36,426 nucleotides of DNA, from assembly GCA_021324155.1 (NCBI GenBank), contig JAJPJQ010000037.1, positions 1 to 36,426 of the forward strand, given 5' to 3'. Every line of letters starts with the position of its first letter. The first letter of the stretch is position 1. The position numbers were made by a program, and so were the translations under genes. This stretch comes from Pseudomonadota bacterium (GTDB lineage: Bacteria; Desulfobacterota; Binatia; UBA9968). Positions 25,010 through 33,037 of the stretch are shown piece after piece. The notes beneath the pieces were generated by a model that searched no databases, was not told where the DNA came from, and saw nothing but the letters and a program-made list of their open reading frames with translations.

Positions 25010-25692
25010 AGAGTACCAAAGCACGCATCCTCGTCGTCGAAGACGAGCCGGCCATTGCCGAGACGATTCAATACGCGCTCGAGACAGACGGATTTGAAAC
25101 CGTCTGCGTCGCGACGGGAAAGCCCGTTCTGTCTCTGCTGGAAGAGCAGCAGATCGATCTCATCGTCCTCGACATCGGACTCCCCGACATCAGCGGCGTC
25201 GAGCTGTGCAAGGAGCTGCGCAAAAGTGATCGCGTCCCGGTGATTTTTCTCACCGCCCGCAAAGACGAGATCGACCGCGTCGTCGGGCTCGAAATCGGCG
25301 CCGACGATTATGTCGTGAAGCCGTTCAGCCCGCGCGAGCTTTCCGCGCGCATCCGCGCCGTGCTGCGGCGCGTGCGAAAGCAGCCGGAGCCGTCGCCGGC
25401 GCGCGGCTTTCGCATCGACGACTCGCGGCGCCGGATCACCTACTGCGGCGCGGCGCTCGACCTCTCACGCTACGAATACAATCTGCTGAAGGTGCTCGTG
25501 CTCCGGCCGGGGCATGTATTCTCGCGCGATCAGTTAATGGATCTTGCCTGGGAAGTCCCCGAGTCGAGCATGGACCGGACCGTCGACGCGCATATTAAAA
25601 ACATCCGCATCAAACTCAAAGCCGTGAGTCCCGATATCGATCCCATCGTCACCCACCGCGGCGTCGGGTACTCCTTGAGAGAGGATATATGA
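25006..25692 (+). CDS. creB: OmpR-family response regulator, CreB-like
   Basis: The 228-aa product has an N-terminal receiver domain with Glu11/Asp12-Asp13-type acidic pocket (VVEDEP), phospho-acceptor Asp56 in LIVLDIGLPD, Thr83 and Lys105, and a C-terminal winged-helix OmpR-type DNA-binding domain ending VTHRGVGYSLRED. Its partner is the kinase that follows and overlaps it by ATGA. The kinase is clearly CreC-like, which supports CreB for this gene. It probably controls the exosortase operon itself through the TTC boxes at 22076-22113. creA and creD are absent. Confidence 0.88.
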   Translation: MKSTKARILVVEDEPAIAETIQYALETDGFETVCVATGKPVLSLLEEQQIDLIVLDIGLPDISGVELCKELRKSDRVPVIFLTARKDEIDRVVGLEIGADDYVVKPFSPRELSARIRAVLRRVRKQPEPSPARGFRIDDSRRRITYCGAALDLSRYEYNLLKVLVLRPGHVFSRDQLMDLAWEVPESSMDRTVDAHIKNIRIKLKAVSPDIDPIVTHRGVGYSLREDI

Positions 25693-27170
25693 GACTCGGA
25701 ACGCGCATTTTCTTGTGCGGTCTCTTCATTTTCGCTCTGTGCTTTTCGTATCCGATCAAGTGGACGCTCGACAATTTGCGCACCCGCTATCTCGAAGGCG
25801 TGGAAGAGCCGCTGGTCGACCAGGCGAATATCCTCGCCGCGGTCGTAGCGCGCGAAATGGAAGCGGGAGCTTTCGACCGCGAAAAATGGTACCGCGCGTT
25901 CGAGAGCGCCCGCGCGCGGCATTTGTCCGCGCGTATCTACAACCTGGTGAAGACCGATGTCGATCTGAAAATGTACATCACCGACGCGTCCGGCCGGATC
26001 ATCTTCGACTCCGAGGATAGGCAAAACCTCGGCACCGATTACAGCGCGTGGCAAGACGTCAGCCTGACGCTCGAGGGGAAATACGGCGCGCGCAGCAGCG
26101 CGGCGGCGAGCGCAGATCCGACGGTCAAAGTCCTGCATGTGGCCGCGCCGGTGATCGTCCACGGCAAGATCGCCGGCGTTTTAACCGTCGCGAAGCCGAC
26201 GACGAACATCAATCAGTTTTTGAAGAACGCCAAGCCCCAGCTCTTCAAGGTCGGCGCGTTCGCCGGACTGGCCGCTGTGCTTCTAACCTATATCGCTTCC
26301 ATCTGTTTGACGCGGCCCATCAAACGGCTGACCGCTTATGCGAACGCCGTCGGCGCGGGCAAGCGCGTCGACTTTCCCGAGCTCGACCGCAGCGAGATCG
26401 GCGAAATGGGAAGTGCGTTCGCGAAGATGCAGGAAACGCTCGAGGGCAAGAAATACGTCGAGGAATACGTTCAGAAGCTCACGCACGAGGTGAAAAGCCC
26501 GCTGTCGGCGATCCGCGGAGCCGCGGAGCTTCTGGACGAGAGAATGGAGCCGGAGCAGCGGCGCCGCTTCCTCTCGAACATACGAAACGAGACGAGCCGC
26601 ATCCAGGAGATCGTCGACCGCATGCTGGAGTTGGCGGCGCTCGAAAACCGGAAGATGCTCGAAAAGCGCGAGCGGCTCAATTTTTCAGAGCTGGTCGAAT
26701 CCGTCGTCGATGCCAAGCGTCCGGCTTTGGCACAACGCCGTTTGTGGGTTTCCAATGACGTGCCGGAGAATATCGTTATCGAAGGCGACAGCTTCCTACT
26801 GCATCAGGCGCTCTCGAATTTGCTTCAGAACGCGATCGACTTCAGTCCGGACGGCGCGGAGATCCGCTTAAGCGGCGGCGCTGAGGGTGGACGCTTCACG
26901 TTCGTCATCGAAGACAACGGCAGCGGCATTCCCGAATTCGCGGTCGACAAAGTCTTCGACAAATTTTTCTCTCTGCAACGGCCCGATACCGGCAAAAAGA
27001 GCACCGGGCTGGGATTGAGCTTCGTAAAAGAAGTGATCGATTTGCACGGGGGCGCAGTCACGCTGCAAAACCGGCCGCAGGGCGGCGCGAGCGCAATCGT
27101 ACAGATGCCGGCCGACGTCGAGAGGGCTGCGGTGACACCGACTACTCACGCCACGCCGGCATTTTCGTGA
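25689..27170 (+). CDS. creC: Sensor histidine kinase, CreC-like
   Basis: The 493-aa product has a membrane helix at about 7-22, a periplasmic sensor domain (about 23-185), a second helix (187-205), HAMP (about 207-258), a HisKA domain with phospho-acceptor His266 in KLTHEVKSPLSAIRGAAELL, and an ATPase with N box (LLQNAIDFS), G1 (DNGSGIPE) and G2 (TGLGLSFV). The periplasmic segment MYITDASGRIIFDS, then GTDYSAWQDVSLTLEGKYGAR, closely follows Escherichia coli CreC. It would sense an envelope state relevant to the VIT-VWA protein; the signal is unknown. Its last 29 nt overlap the convergent DapA-like gene. Confidence 0.92.
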   Translation: MRLGTRIFLCGLFIFALCFSYPIKWTLDNLRTRYLEGVEEPLVDQANILAAVVAREMEAGAFDREKWYRAFESARARHLSARIYNLVKTDVDLKMYITDASGRIIFDSEDRQNLGTDYSAWQDVSLTLEGKYGARSSAAASADPTVKVLHVAAPVIVHGKIAGVLTVAKPTTNINQFLKNAKPQLFKVGAFAGLAAVLLTYIASICLTRPIKRLTAYANAVGAGKRVDFPELDRSEIGEMGSAFAKMQETLEGKKYVEEYVQKLTHEVKSPLSAIRGAAELLDERMEPEQRRRFLSNIRNETSRIQEIVDRMLELAALENRKMLEKRERLNFSELVESVVDAKRPALAQRRLWVSNDVPENIVIEGDSFLLHQALSNLLQNAIDFSPDGAEIRLSGGAEGGRFTFVIEDNGSGIPEFAVDKVFDKFFSLQRPDTGKKSTGLGLSFVKEVIDLHGGAVTLQNRPQGGASAIVQMPADVERAAVTPTTHATPAFS

Positions 27171-28212
27171 GGTGCTGCGCTCTGATTCCTTTCGCGTAGT
27201 TCGCCTTGCCGACGACGAATTCTTCTTCCGGCGCTGCGACGGGTTCGATGCCGATTTTCTTATAGCAGTCGCGAATTTCCTTTCGGCCCTGCGCGTCTAG
27301 CACGGCGCCCTCGCCAGGGTCTTTCCCGCCGCGCGGCAACCCGCCGTTACCGCCGACGCACCAGTGATAGTAATTGATGTGCGCCCACGGATGGCTGCCT
27401 TTTAGCAGGAATGCTTCCTGGAGATTGTGAACGTATTTGTAGGCCGGCATCATGCGCCAGAAAAGCGGCATCGCGTCGTCAAGGCGTCTCTTGTTTACTA
27501 AATCCATGAGCTCGACCAGGTAAGGCTTCTCCGGCGACTGCAGCGACTCGACGACCCACTGACCGGTCCATTGAATGTTGTAGTGCTGCGCGAGAATGGG
27601 GAGCAGCTCGAGATTCGCCGGGCCGAGCAGAATCCGGTCGCTCAGCCGCTCGCACAGCTCGTAGGCGGCGCCGATGTTGATCGGCTGCGTAAGCTTCATG
27701 CCGATGACGTTGGGCACATCGGCGAGGCGGTCGAAGACGTCGAGCGGCATGCCGCTCGGGTACAAGTGGCGCAACGCTGGGCAGTTGTATCCGTAAAGGA
27801 TGATCGCCAGGCGCGTCGCGTCGATCAGGCGGCGCAGGTATTTGTAGACATCCTCCGGCGATTCCGCGCGCAGATTCCGCGGATATTCGATGAACGCGTG
27901 CGTGCAGCCGAGCTTCTCGCCGTGGACGAGAAGCTCAAGGCATTCATCGGTATTTTTGAGTGCGGCGTTGACGCCAACGAGAATGCGGCCGCCGCTTTCG
28001 TCGCAGACGATCTCGAGAAAGCGCTTCTTCTCCGCAAGCGTCGTGTCCGTGCTCGAGCACATCGCGGAGAAAAATCCCTGCCGGATGCTCTCGCGCACGT
28101 CGTGGCGGATGCCCTCCTCGTCGAGCTCCTCGAAATCCGGCGAGAAGGCGGTCTTGAGGGAGTCCTCGACGCCGCGATATTTTTCCCGCGCCCAGTCTTT
28201 TTGCGCGGACAT
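27142..28212 (-). CDS. Dihydrodipicolinate synthase-family aldolase/hydratase
   Basis: The 356-aa product is a class I aldolase of the DapA/NAL superfamily. The Schiff-base lysine is Lys173 in VIGMKLTQP and the partner tyrosine is Tyr142 in LYGYNCP. The family usually forms TIM-barrel tetramers. It is about 60 residues longer than DapA, with extensions at both ends, and lacks lysine-biosynthesis neighbours. A catabolic aldolase or dehydratase acting on a 2-keto acid is more likely. It is the last gene of the minus-strand catabolic cluster, 4 nt after the amidohydrolase. Its 3' end overlaps creC by 29 nt. Confidence 0.85.
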   Translation of the reverse strand: MSAQKDWAREKYRGVEDSLKTAFSPDFEELDEEGIRHDVRESIRQGFFSAMCSSTDTTLAEKKRFLEIVCDESGGRILVGVNAALKNTDECLELLVHGEKLGCTHAFIEYPRNLRAESPEDVYKYLRRLIDATRLAIILYGYNCPALRHLYPSGMPLDVFDRLADVPNVIGMKLTQPINIGAAYELCERLSDRILLGPANLELLPILAQHYNIQWTGQWVVESLQSPEKPYLVELMDLVNKRRLDDAMPLFWRMMPAYKYVHNLQEAFLLKGSHPWAHINYYHWCVGGNGGLPRGGKDPGEGAVLDAQGRKEIRDCYKKIGIEPVAAPEEEFVVGKANYAKGIRAQHLTKMPAWRE

Positions 28213-28216
28213 ATAG

Positions 28217-29269
28217 TTACTTGAGATAGCCCGCCGCCGTCTCCGGAAGCGGGGACTCGTCGAGCCACATGAGCTTCGCCGGATTATCTTGAAGCATTAC
28301 TTTAACTTCCTGCTCCTTGATGCCGAATCCCAAGAGCGCGCGGATGAAGACGCGCATGCCGTCGACCGCGTCCAGATGCAGCACCTGGCCGAAGTCGCTG
28401 CCGATGATGCAGCGGTCCGGGCCGATCTGTTTGATCGTCCGGATCGTCTCCATCGGGTCGGCGACCGGCTGGTAGAGGCTCGGGATCATCGGCTGACAGT
28501 ACGTGCCGACATACACGCCCAGATCTCGGAGCTGCTTCATCTCGTCGAGCAGCAACTTATTCAGTTCGAGCAGAGGGTGGTCGAGCGTCGCGCGCGCGCC
28601 TATCTCCTTGGCGAGCTTGGCGAGCGGCAGCAGCTCCTGGAAATCGGTGTGGCCGAAGCCGATGCCGACTTTTCTTTCTGCCGCCATCTCCATGATCTGC
28701 CTCACTTCCGGCAGCACCTTGCCGTCTTCCGCGACGAGGCGCACGCCGCCCTTCTCGGGCTGGCCTGCGCCGCGCCAGAAGCCGAGCGACGTGAACGTCG
28801 GGAACCAGATCATTTTGAAATTAGGATATTGCAGGCCGACGCGGATGTACTCCGGGCGCATGCCGTGGCAGGTCCCCGCGCCGCCTAAGACAAGTACCCG
28901 GTTGCTCAGCTCGCCGCGCTTGATCATGTCGTCGATGTAGCGCTGCGTGAGATAGGCGGAGGTCGCGCTCACGTTCCAGTGATCTTTGAAGGCGATGGCG
29001 CGCATGCCGCACTTCGACGCCTCGACGGCGATCTGGATCATGTCCTGCGAGCGGTGCACGAAATCGGGATAGGCGTGGATGTGGCAGTCGATGGCGCCCT
29101 TCAACAATTCGTTCTCGACGCCCGGAGAAATCTTCAGCATCTCCGGGTTGTCCTTCAGCATCTGATAGAAATAGTCCTTGGCGTTGAGCTGCTTCACCCG
29201 CTCGACGCTCAGCGTCCGCCCCACCATTAAGCTCTCGGCCGCCGCCGCGTCTGCCGCGAAATCACACAT
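28217..29269 (-). CDS. Amidohydrolase-like metal-dependent hydrolase (DUF6282-like)
   Basis: The 350-aa product has amidohydrolase-superfamily metal motifs: DCHIHAYPD with HxH at 63-65, FKDHW, GFGHTD, LDHP and GSDFG with the final Asp. The GAIDCHIHAYPDF form is what I recall for DUF6282 proteins. These TIM-barrel enzymes hydrolyse cyclic amides, lactones or decarboxylate substrates; this one is unassigned. GGGAGA before the ATG at 29269 supports that start. It sits 4 nt upstream of the DapA-like gene, and the two are likely sequential enzymes. Downstream of the luciferase-like gene there is a 55-nt spacer. Confidence 0.82.
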   Translation of the reverse strand: MCDFAADAAAAESLMVGRTLSVERVKQLNAKDYFYQMLKDNPEMLKISPGVENELLKGAIDCHIHAYPDFVHRSQDMIQIAVEASKCGMRAIAFKDHWNVSATSAYLTQRYIDDMIKRGELSNRVLVLGGAGTCHGMRPEYIRVGLQYPNFKMIWFPTFTSLGFWRGAGQPEKGGVRLVAEDGKVLPEVRQIMEMAAERKVGIGFGHTDFQELLPLAKLAKEIGARATLDHPLLELNKLLLDEMKQLRDLGVYVGTYCQPMIPSLYQPVADPMETIRTIKQIGPDRCIIGSDFGQVLHLDAVDGMRVFIRALLGFGIKEQEVKVMLQDNPAKLMWLDESPLPETAAGYLK

Positions 29270-29324
29270 GAGAAATCTCCCTTCCCGATTTAAAGTTAAA
29301 GTTTAGATTGGTGTCGAATAGCGC

Positions 29325-30329
29325 CTAACTGCTTTTACCCCAGGCTTCGAGAAACCTTCGCGCGTCCTCGACCACGGGCTCGGTCACCGGCACGTACGGC
29401 GTGACGAGCCGCGTCGCGCCGGCTTCCTTGAACGGGACCAATTTGTCTTTGATCTCCTCGATCGACGTGCCCGGCACGACCGGCAGCTTGTCCATATATT
29501 CGTCCGTGAGCGCCGCCATCGCCGCTTTGAAGCCGCCCTGCTGGAATGCGGACTGGATCGCGTTGACCTCGGCGTCGAAGCCTAGGCCTTTCAGCATGTC
29601 GCTGTAATGATCCGCGAGGTTATAAAACGTGAGCACCTGGCGCAGCTTCGAGCGCGCCTTGGCGCGATCGGGATTGAGCGACACGCGGCACTTGGCGATG
29701 ATATCGATTTTGCTTGGGTCGCGTCCGGCTTCCTTCGCGCCCTCGCGCACGCGGGCCGCGATCTCGCGAATCTTGGCCGGCGTCGCCATGTTGATGAAAA
29801 CCCCATCGGATATCTTGCCGACGAGCTTCGTCATCTGCGGCCCGAGCCCGGCGAGATAAATGGGAAAATGCGGATGCGACGGCTTCCACGATAGCTGGAA
29901 TCGCTTGCCGGTCTGGTAGATCTCGCCTTCGTACTCGACGCGCTCGCCCGCGGCGACCTTGCGCGTGATGTCGATATACTCGCGCGCGCGCTTGAGCGGC
30001 CGGTCGAAGACGCCGCCATGCCACGCCGCGATGCTCTTGTTCGCGACGCCGAGGCCGAGCAGCAACCGTCCGTTCGACAGATCCTGCAGCGTCGCCGACT
30101 GAATGCCGAGCGTCACCGGGCTCCGCCCGTAGATGTGATAAATCGCCGTGCCGAGCTTGATCGTCTTGGTCCGGCTCGCCGCCGCGGAGAGTAGCACCAT
30201 CGGATCGGTGCTGTTCGACTCCCCTTTCCAGAAGGCGCCGAAGCCGACTTTCTCCGCGAGCTCAACGAGCTCGATCACGCCCGGCGCGGGATAGTGCGCG
30301 GCGGAGTTTATTTCGATGTCATGGATCAT
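29325..30329 (-). CDS. Luciferase-like (LLM) flavin-dependent oxidoreductase
   Basis: The 334-aa product belongs to the bacterial luciferase-like fold: residues MIHDIEINSAAHYPAPGVIE to VGFGAFWKGE, then KTIKLGTAIYHIYGRSP, TLQDLSNGRLLLGLGV and FPIYLAGLGPQMTKLVGKISDG. Members bind FMN or F420 and oxidise or monooxygenate small molecules. The cofactor cannot be decided from the sequence. A second LLM gene occurs 3.7 kb upstream in the same cluster (33038-34015) and belongs to a different subgroup. The gene is preceded by a 225-nt gap with palindromic repeats. Confidence 0.88.
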   Translation of the reverse strand: MIHDIEINSAAHYPAPGVIELVELAEKVGFGAFWKGESNSTDPMVLLSAAASRTKTIKLGTAIYHIYGRSPVTLGIQSATLQDLSNGRLLLGLGVANKSIAAWHGGVFDRPLKRAREYIDITRKVAAGERVEYEGEIYQTGKRFQLSWKPSHPHFPIYLAGLGPQMTKLVGKISDGVFINMATPAKIREIAARVREGAKEAGRDPSKIDIIAKCRVSLNPDRAKARSKLRQVLTFYNLADHYSDMLKGLGFDAEVNAIQSAFQQGGFKAAMAALTDEYMDKLPVVPGTSIEEIKDKLVPFKEAGATRLVTPYVPVTEPVVEDARRFLEAWGKSS

Positions 30330-30404
30330 GGCGTCAGTCCTTTTTGATCAACGCAACAAAAACGATGTTTATCGTGAGCACAGGTACAAGGCAACTGTCT
30401 ACCC

Positions 30405-30540
30405 TCACCCCTTCCCTTTCCCGCCGGGAGAGGGCGAATAATGCATGCGATTGTAGATTGTCGCGCTTAGTCCCTCTCGCAACACGACGAGAGGAAGTAT
30501 TGTTATTTGATTCCCTCTCCCCATGGGAGAGGGCGAGCGT
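30405..30540. repeat. Cluster of three CCCTCTCCC/GGGAGAGGG-type hairpins
   Basis: Within the gap between the second M24-fold gene and the LLM gene, three small palindromes follow each other. CCCTTTCCC/GGGAGAGGG lies at 30414-30434. CCTCTCG/CGAGAGG lies at about 30473-30495. A perfect CCCTCTCCC-CAT-GGGAGAGGG lies at 30513-30533. The arms are related to each other and to the palindrome at 32965-33033. This looks like a dispersed REP-like element; it could also stabilise or terminate the transcript. No gene is seen in 30330-30554. Confidence 0.7.
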
Positions 30541-30554
30541 GCCGGGCATGAATT

Positions 30555-31727
30555 TTAGGCCACCGAAATCAATTTATGATCCCGCTTCGACAGCCGCTCT
30601 GCTCCTTTGTCTGTGACGAGCACTGTGCCGCCCCAGGCGAGCTGGACTTTACCGTCCGTGCTTTTCACCGAAGGACGCCAGAGCCAAAGCGTGTTTTTCT
30701 CGATCGTGAGGCCTTTCAATTTGTCGACGGACGTCGAGGTATCGATGACGGGGCCGTCGTCGCCCGCGCCGCGGCCGGCGAGAAAGATGTTCGCCGTAAG
30801 GCCGTCTTTTTTCTCGACGCTCTTGCCGAAAGCGAGCAGTTCCGCGCAAGGCGTCCCGGGTCTGAGCAATTTGAGGCCGGCGTCGTAAACTTCCTTTTGC
30901 CGCGCCGCTACTGGTTTCCACGCGTCGGGAATCTCTCCGAGCAAAAAGCCCTGGTACTCCGCGGCGATCTGCGTGCCCCAAACCGAAATCACCTCGCCTC
31001 CGATGAAAATATTCTTTTGCAAGCGGACCCCGATCGGCGGGTCGGCGTAGCGTTTACCGTCGATCGTGAGCGCGAACGGAAAATATTCGTTTCCCTGCTC
31101 CATCATCGACGCCATGACGTCGGCGTAGACCTGCGCCGCGTCCGCGCCGATGCGCGCGATTTTTTTAAGCTCGTCGATGCCGCTCTCGGCGATCGCGGTC
31201 GCTTTGCGCATCGCGGCGATCTCTTCGTCGCCCTTGATGTAGCGCACGAAACCGACGACGTCCGTGGCGTCCTCGAATTTCGCATTCGGCAGGCGCTTTA
31301 CCACGGCGGAAAACGCGCCGTGATTGACGACACCGTCCATGGAAGTGACGTGCGAGACCCTGCCGCCCTTGAGGCCGGCGACGCCGATGTGCGCGCGCTC
31401 CATGCCGCATTCGATGAGCGCCTCGGCCATCGGCTCGTTCCACTCGCGGCCGACCTGCCACGGCTCGGGCGCCCACGTGTTCTTTGAGCTGCGGTCGGCG
31501 ATGATAATCGGTGCGCGGCCGTCGGTCGGCATGATCACCGACGAGCAGCGGAGCTGCGTGAGATAGCGCGCGTCGACGCCGTCGCCGAGCGGCACGAAGA
31601 TACAGTCGAAGCCGGCCTTTTTGCCAGCCTCTTTGACGGCGTTCCACCGCCGGTCGCGCTCCGCGGTCGAGTAATCGGCCCATACGTAAACGGTGGCTCC
31701 GGCGCGCGCAGGTGGTTTGTAAGCCAT
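30555..31727 (-). CDS. M24-fold (creatinase/prolidase-like) protein lacking metal ligands, copy 2
   Basis: The 390-aa product starts at the ATG at 31727 with AGGAG seven nt upstream, 10 nt after the preceding paralogue. An N-terminal creatinase-like domain (about 15-160) precedes a pita-bread domain. The five metal-binding residues of M24 peptidases seem to be replaced. The two Asp positions fall in VISVWGTQIAAEYQGFLL, the His in GHG is Arg319, the first Glu is Arg351 in WLWRP, and the second Glu is Gly in AWGGTVLVT. It is therefore unlikely to be a metallopeptidase. Creatinase, which shares the fold, works without metal, so a hydrolase acting on a small C-N compound is possible. Confidence 0.82.
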   Translation of the reverse strand: MAYKPPARAGATVYVWADYSTAERDRRWNAVKEAGKKAGFDCIFVPLGDGVDARYLTQLRCSSVIMPTDGRAPIIIADRSSKNTWAPEPWQVGREWNEPMAEALIECGMERAHIGVAGLKGGRVSHVTSMDGVVNHGAFSAVVKRLPNAKFEDATDVVGFVRYIKGDEEIAAMRKATAIAESGIDELKKIARIGADAAQVYADVMASMMEQGNEYFPFALTIDGKRYADPPIGVRLQKNIFIGGEVISVWGTQIAAEYQGFLLGEIPDAWKPVAARQKEVYDAGLKLLRPGTPCAELLAFGKSVEKKDGLTANIFLAGRGAGDDGPVIDTSTSVDKLKGLTIEKNTLWLWRPSVKSTDGKVQLAWGGTVLVTDKGAERLSKRDHKLISVA

Positions 31728-31737
31728 GGCGTTTCTC

Positions 31738-32949
31738 CTACTGAAGCGAAATGAGGCTCGGGGTGCGTTTGACGAGCTGCTCCGCACCGTTCTTCGTAAT
31801 GACGATGCAGCCGCCCCAGCTGTACTGGATCTTTTCGTCGGCGGACATCGCGATCGGCTTCCAGATGAAAACGTTGCCTTCATGGACGACGACGTCGCGC
31901 GTCTTCTCGCCGCGATCCTGCGGTGTGATGAGCGGCCCGTCGTCGCCGTAGCCGCGCCCGTGCATCAGCGTGAGAGTCTTTCCGCCGCGCTTCTCGCCGA
32001 AGCCGTTGACCGCGTCGACGAATTCGCCGAACACGATGCCGGGCTTCAAAACCTCAAGGCCCGTGTAGAAAAGGTCGCGCTGCACATCGACGACGCGCTG
32101 CCACGCTTCCGGCACCGGCCCGAGCAGAAATCCCTGCTGCTCCTGCGCGATCAGCCCGCCCCAGAGCGCGTCGGTCTCGTTGTGAATGCGAAAATTCGCT
32201 TGGAGCACACGACCGAGCGGCGGGTCCTCGAAGCGCGGCAACCTCACTTGATCCATCGGACCGGTGTAAAGCGCTAGCGGATAGTAGCCGCTGCCGAGCT
32301 CGAGCATGCGGTGCATGACGCGCGTATACAGGTGCGAATCCGTAACGCCGGGCCGCGCGACGCGGCCCATCTCCTCGATGCCGGCCGCCGCGATCGCCGC
32401 GCCGCGGCGCAGACAATCGATTTCTTCCTGGCTTTTGACGTAGCGCGCGAAGGCGACGACGTCGTGATCATCTTCGAAGCTTGCATTCGGCATCCGGCGC
32501 AGCATCTCGGCATAGGACGTGTGATTCACGACGCCGGCGTACGCGCGGCCGTGGACCATCTTGCCGCGCTCGAGGCCCGTGACGCCGATGCGCGCTCGCT
32601 CCATGCCGCATTCGGCGAGCGCCTCGGCCATGGCCGCGCCCCATGAGCCGTTCACCCGGCGAGGGTCGGGGATCCAGTCGTTGCCGCCGCGATCGCTGAT
32701 AATGATCGGCTTACGCCCGTCGGTCGGCAGAATGACCGCGGAATTTTCCAGCAGTGTTAGATAACGTTGGTCGGAGCGCATGCCGCGCGCCTGCTCCAGA
32801 GATAAGTGTTGGTTGCGCCCGTCGACGCACAGCGGGACGAGAATGCAATCGAAGCCCGCCGCGGCGGCGTGCTTTCGCACCGACTCCCATCGCCGGTCGC
32901 GCTCTGCGAGCGTAAAGCCTTTCCACGTCGTGTCGGCGGGAGCTTCCAT
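31738..32949 (-). CDS. M24-fold protein lacking metal ligands, copy 1
   Basis: The 403-aa product starts at the ATG at 32949 with GGAGG five nt upstream. An in-frame extension to 33036 is encoded by a palindromic repeat and rejected. It is a paralogue of the next gene with the same layout, e.g. ERDRRWESVRKHAAAAGFDCI and GRGYGDDGP. The same substitutions appear: Arg332 for the GHG His, Lys364 in FIWKP for Glu, and Gly in SWGGCIVIT for the last Glu. Conservation of these substitutions between the diverged copies suggests a shared, non-peptidase role. They may form a heterodimer. Confidence 0.82.
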   Translation of the reverse strand: MEAPADTTWKGFTLAERDRRWESVRKHAAAAGFDCILVPLCVDGRNQHLSLEQARGMRSDQRYLTLLENSAVILPTDGRKPIIISDRGGNDWIPDPRRVNGSWGAAMAEALAECGMERARIGVTGLERGKMVHGRAYAGVVNHTSYAEMLRRMPNASFEDDHDVVAFARYVKSQEEIDCLRRGAAIAAAGIEEMGRVARPGVTDSHLYTRVMHRMLELGSGYYPLALYTGPMDQVRLPRFEDPPLGRVLQANFRIHNETDALWGGLIAQEQQGFLLGPVPEAWQRVVDVQRDLFYTGLEVLKPGIVFGEFVDAVNGFGEKRGGKTLTLMHGRGYGDDGPLITPQDRGEKTRDVVVHEGNVFIWKPIAMSADEKIQYSWGGCIVITKNGAEQLVKRTPSLISLQ

Positions 32950-32964
32950 GTGCCCTCCAGCAAT

Positions 32965-33033
32965 CCGCTTGCTTCCCCTCTCCCTTCCTCTCCCCCGCGG
33001 CGGGGGAGAAGATAAAGGTGAGGGGGCTTGCGG
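32965..33033. repeat. Long palindrome between LLM and M24-fold genes
   Basis: CCGCTTGCTTCCCCTC... (32965-32997) is largely the reverse complement of 33001-33033, which ends GAGGGGGCTTGCGG. The arms are about 33 nt and the central CCCCCG/CGGGGG is perfect. It resembles the CCCTCTCCC hairpins at 30405-30540 and lies in the same operon. It fills the gap between the LLM stop and the M24-fold start. Confidence 0.7.
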
Positions 33034-33037
33034 CAAA

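Noticed and set aside
30405-30540. CRISPR array
   Set aside because: The repeated segments are short palindromes of unequal spacing and sequence, not identical repeats with regular spacers, and no cas gene is present.
30576-31487. 303-aa open frame on the plus strand
   Set aside because: Antisense to the M24-fold gene; no ribosome site or domain.
32950-33036. N-terminal extension of the first M24-fold protein
   Set aside because: The extra residues (Pro/Arg/Gly-rich) come from the palindromic repeat, and GGAGG precedes the ATG at 32949.
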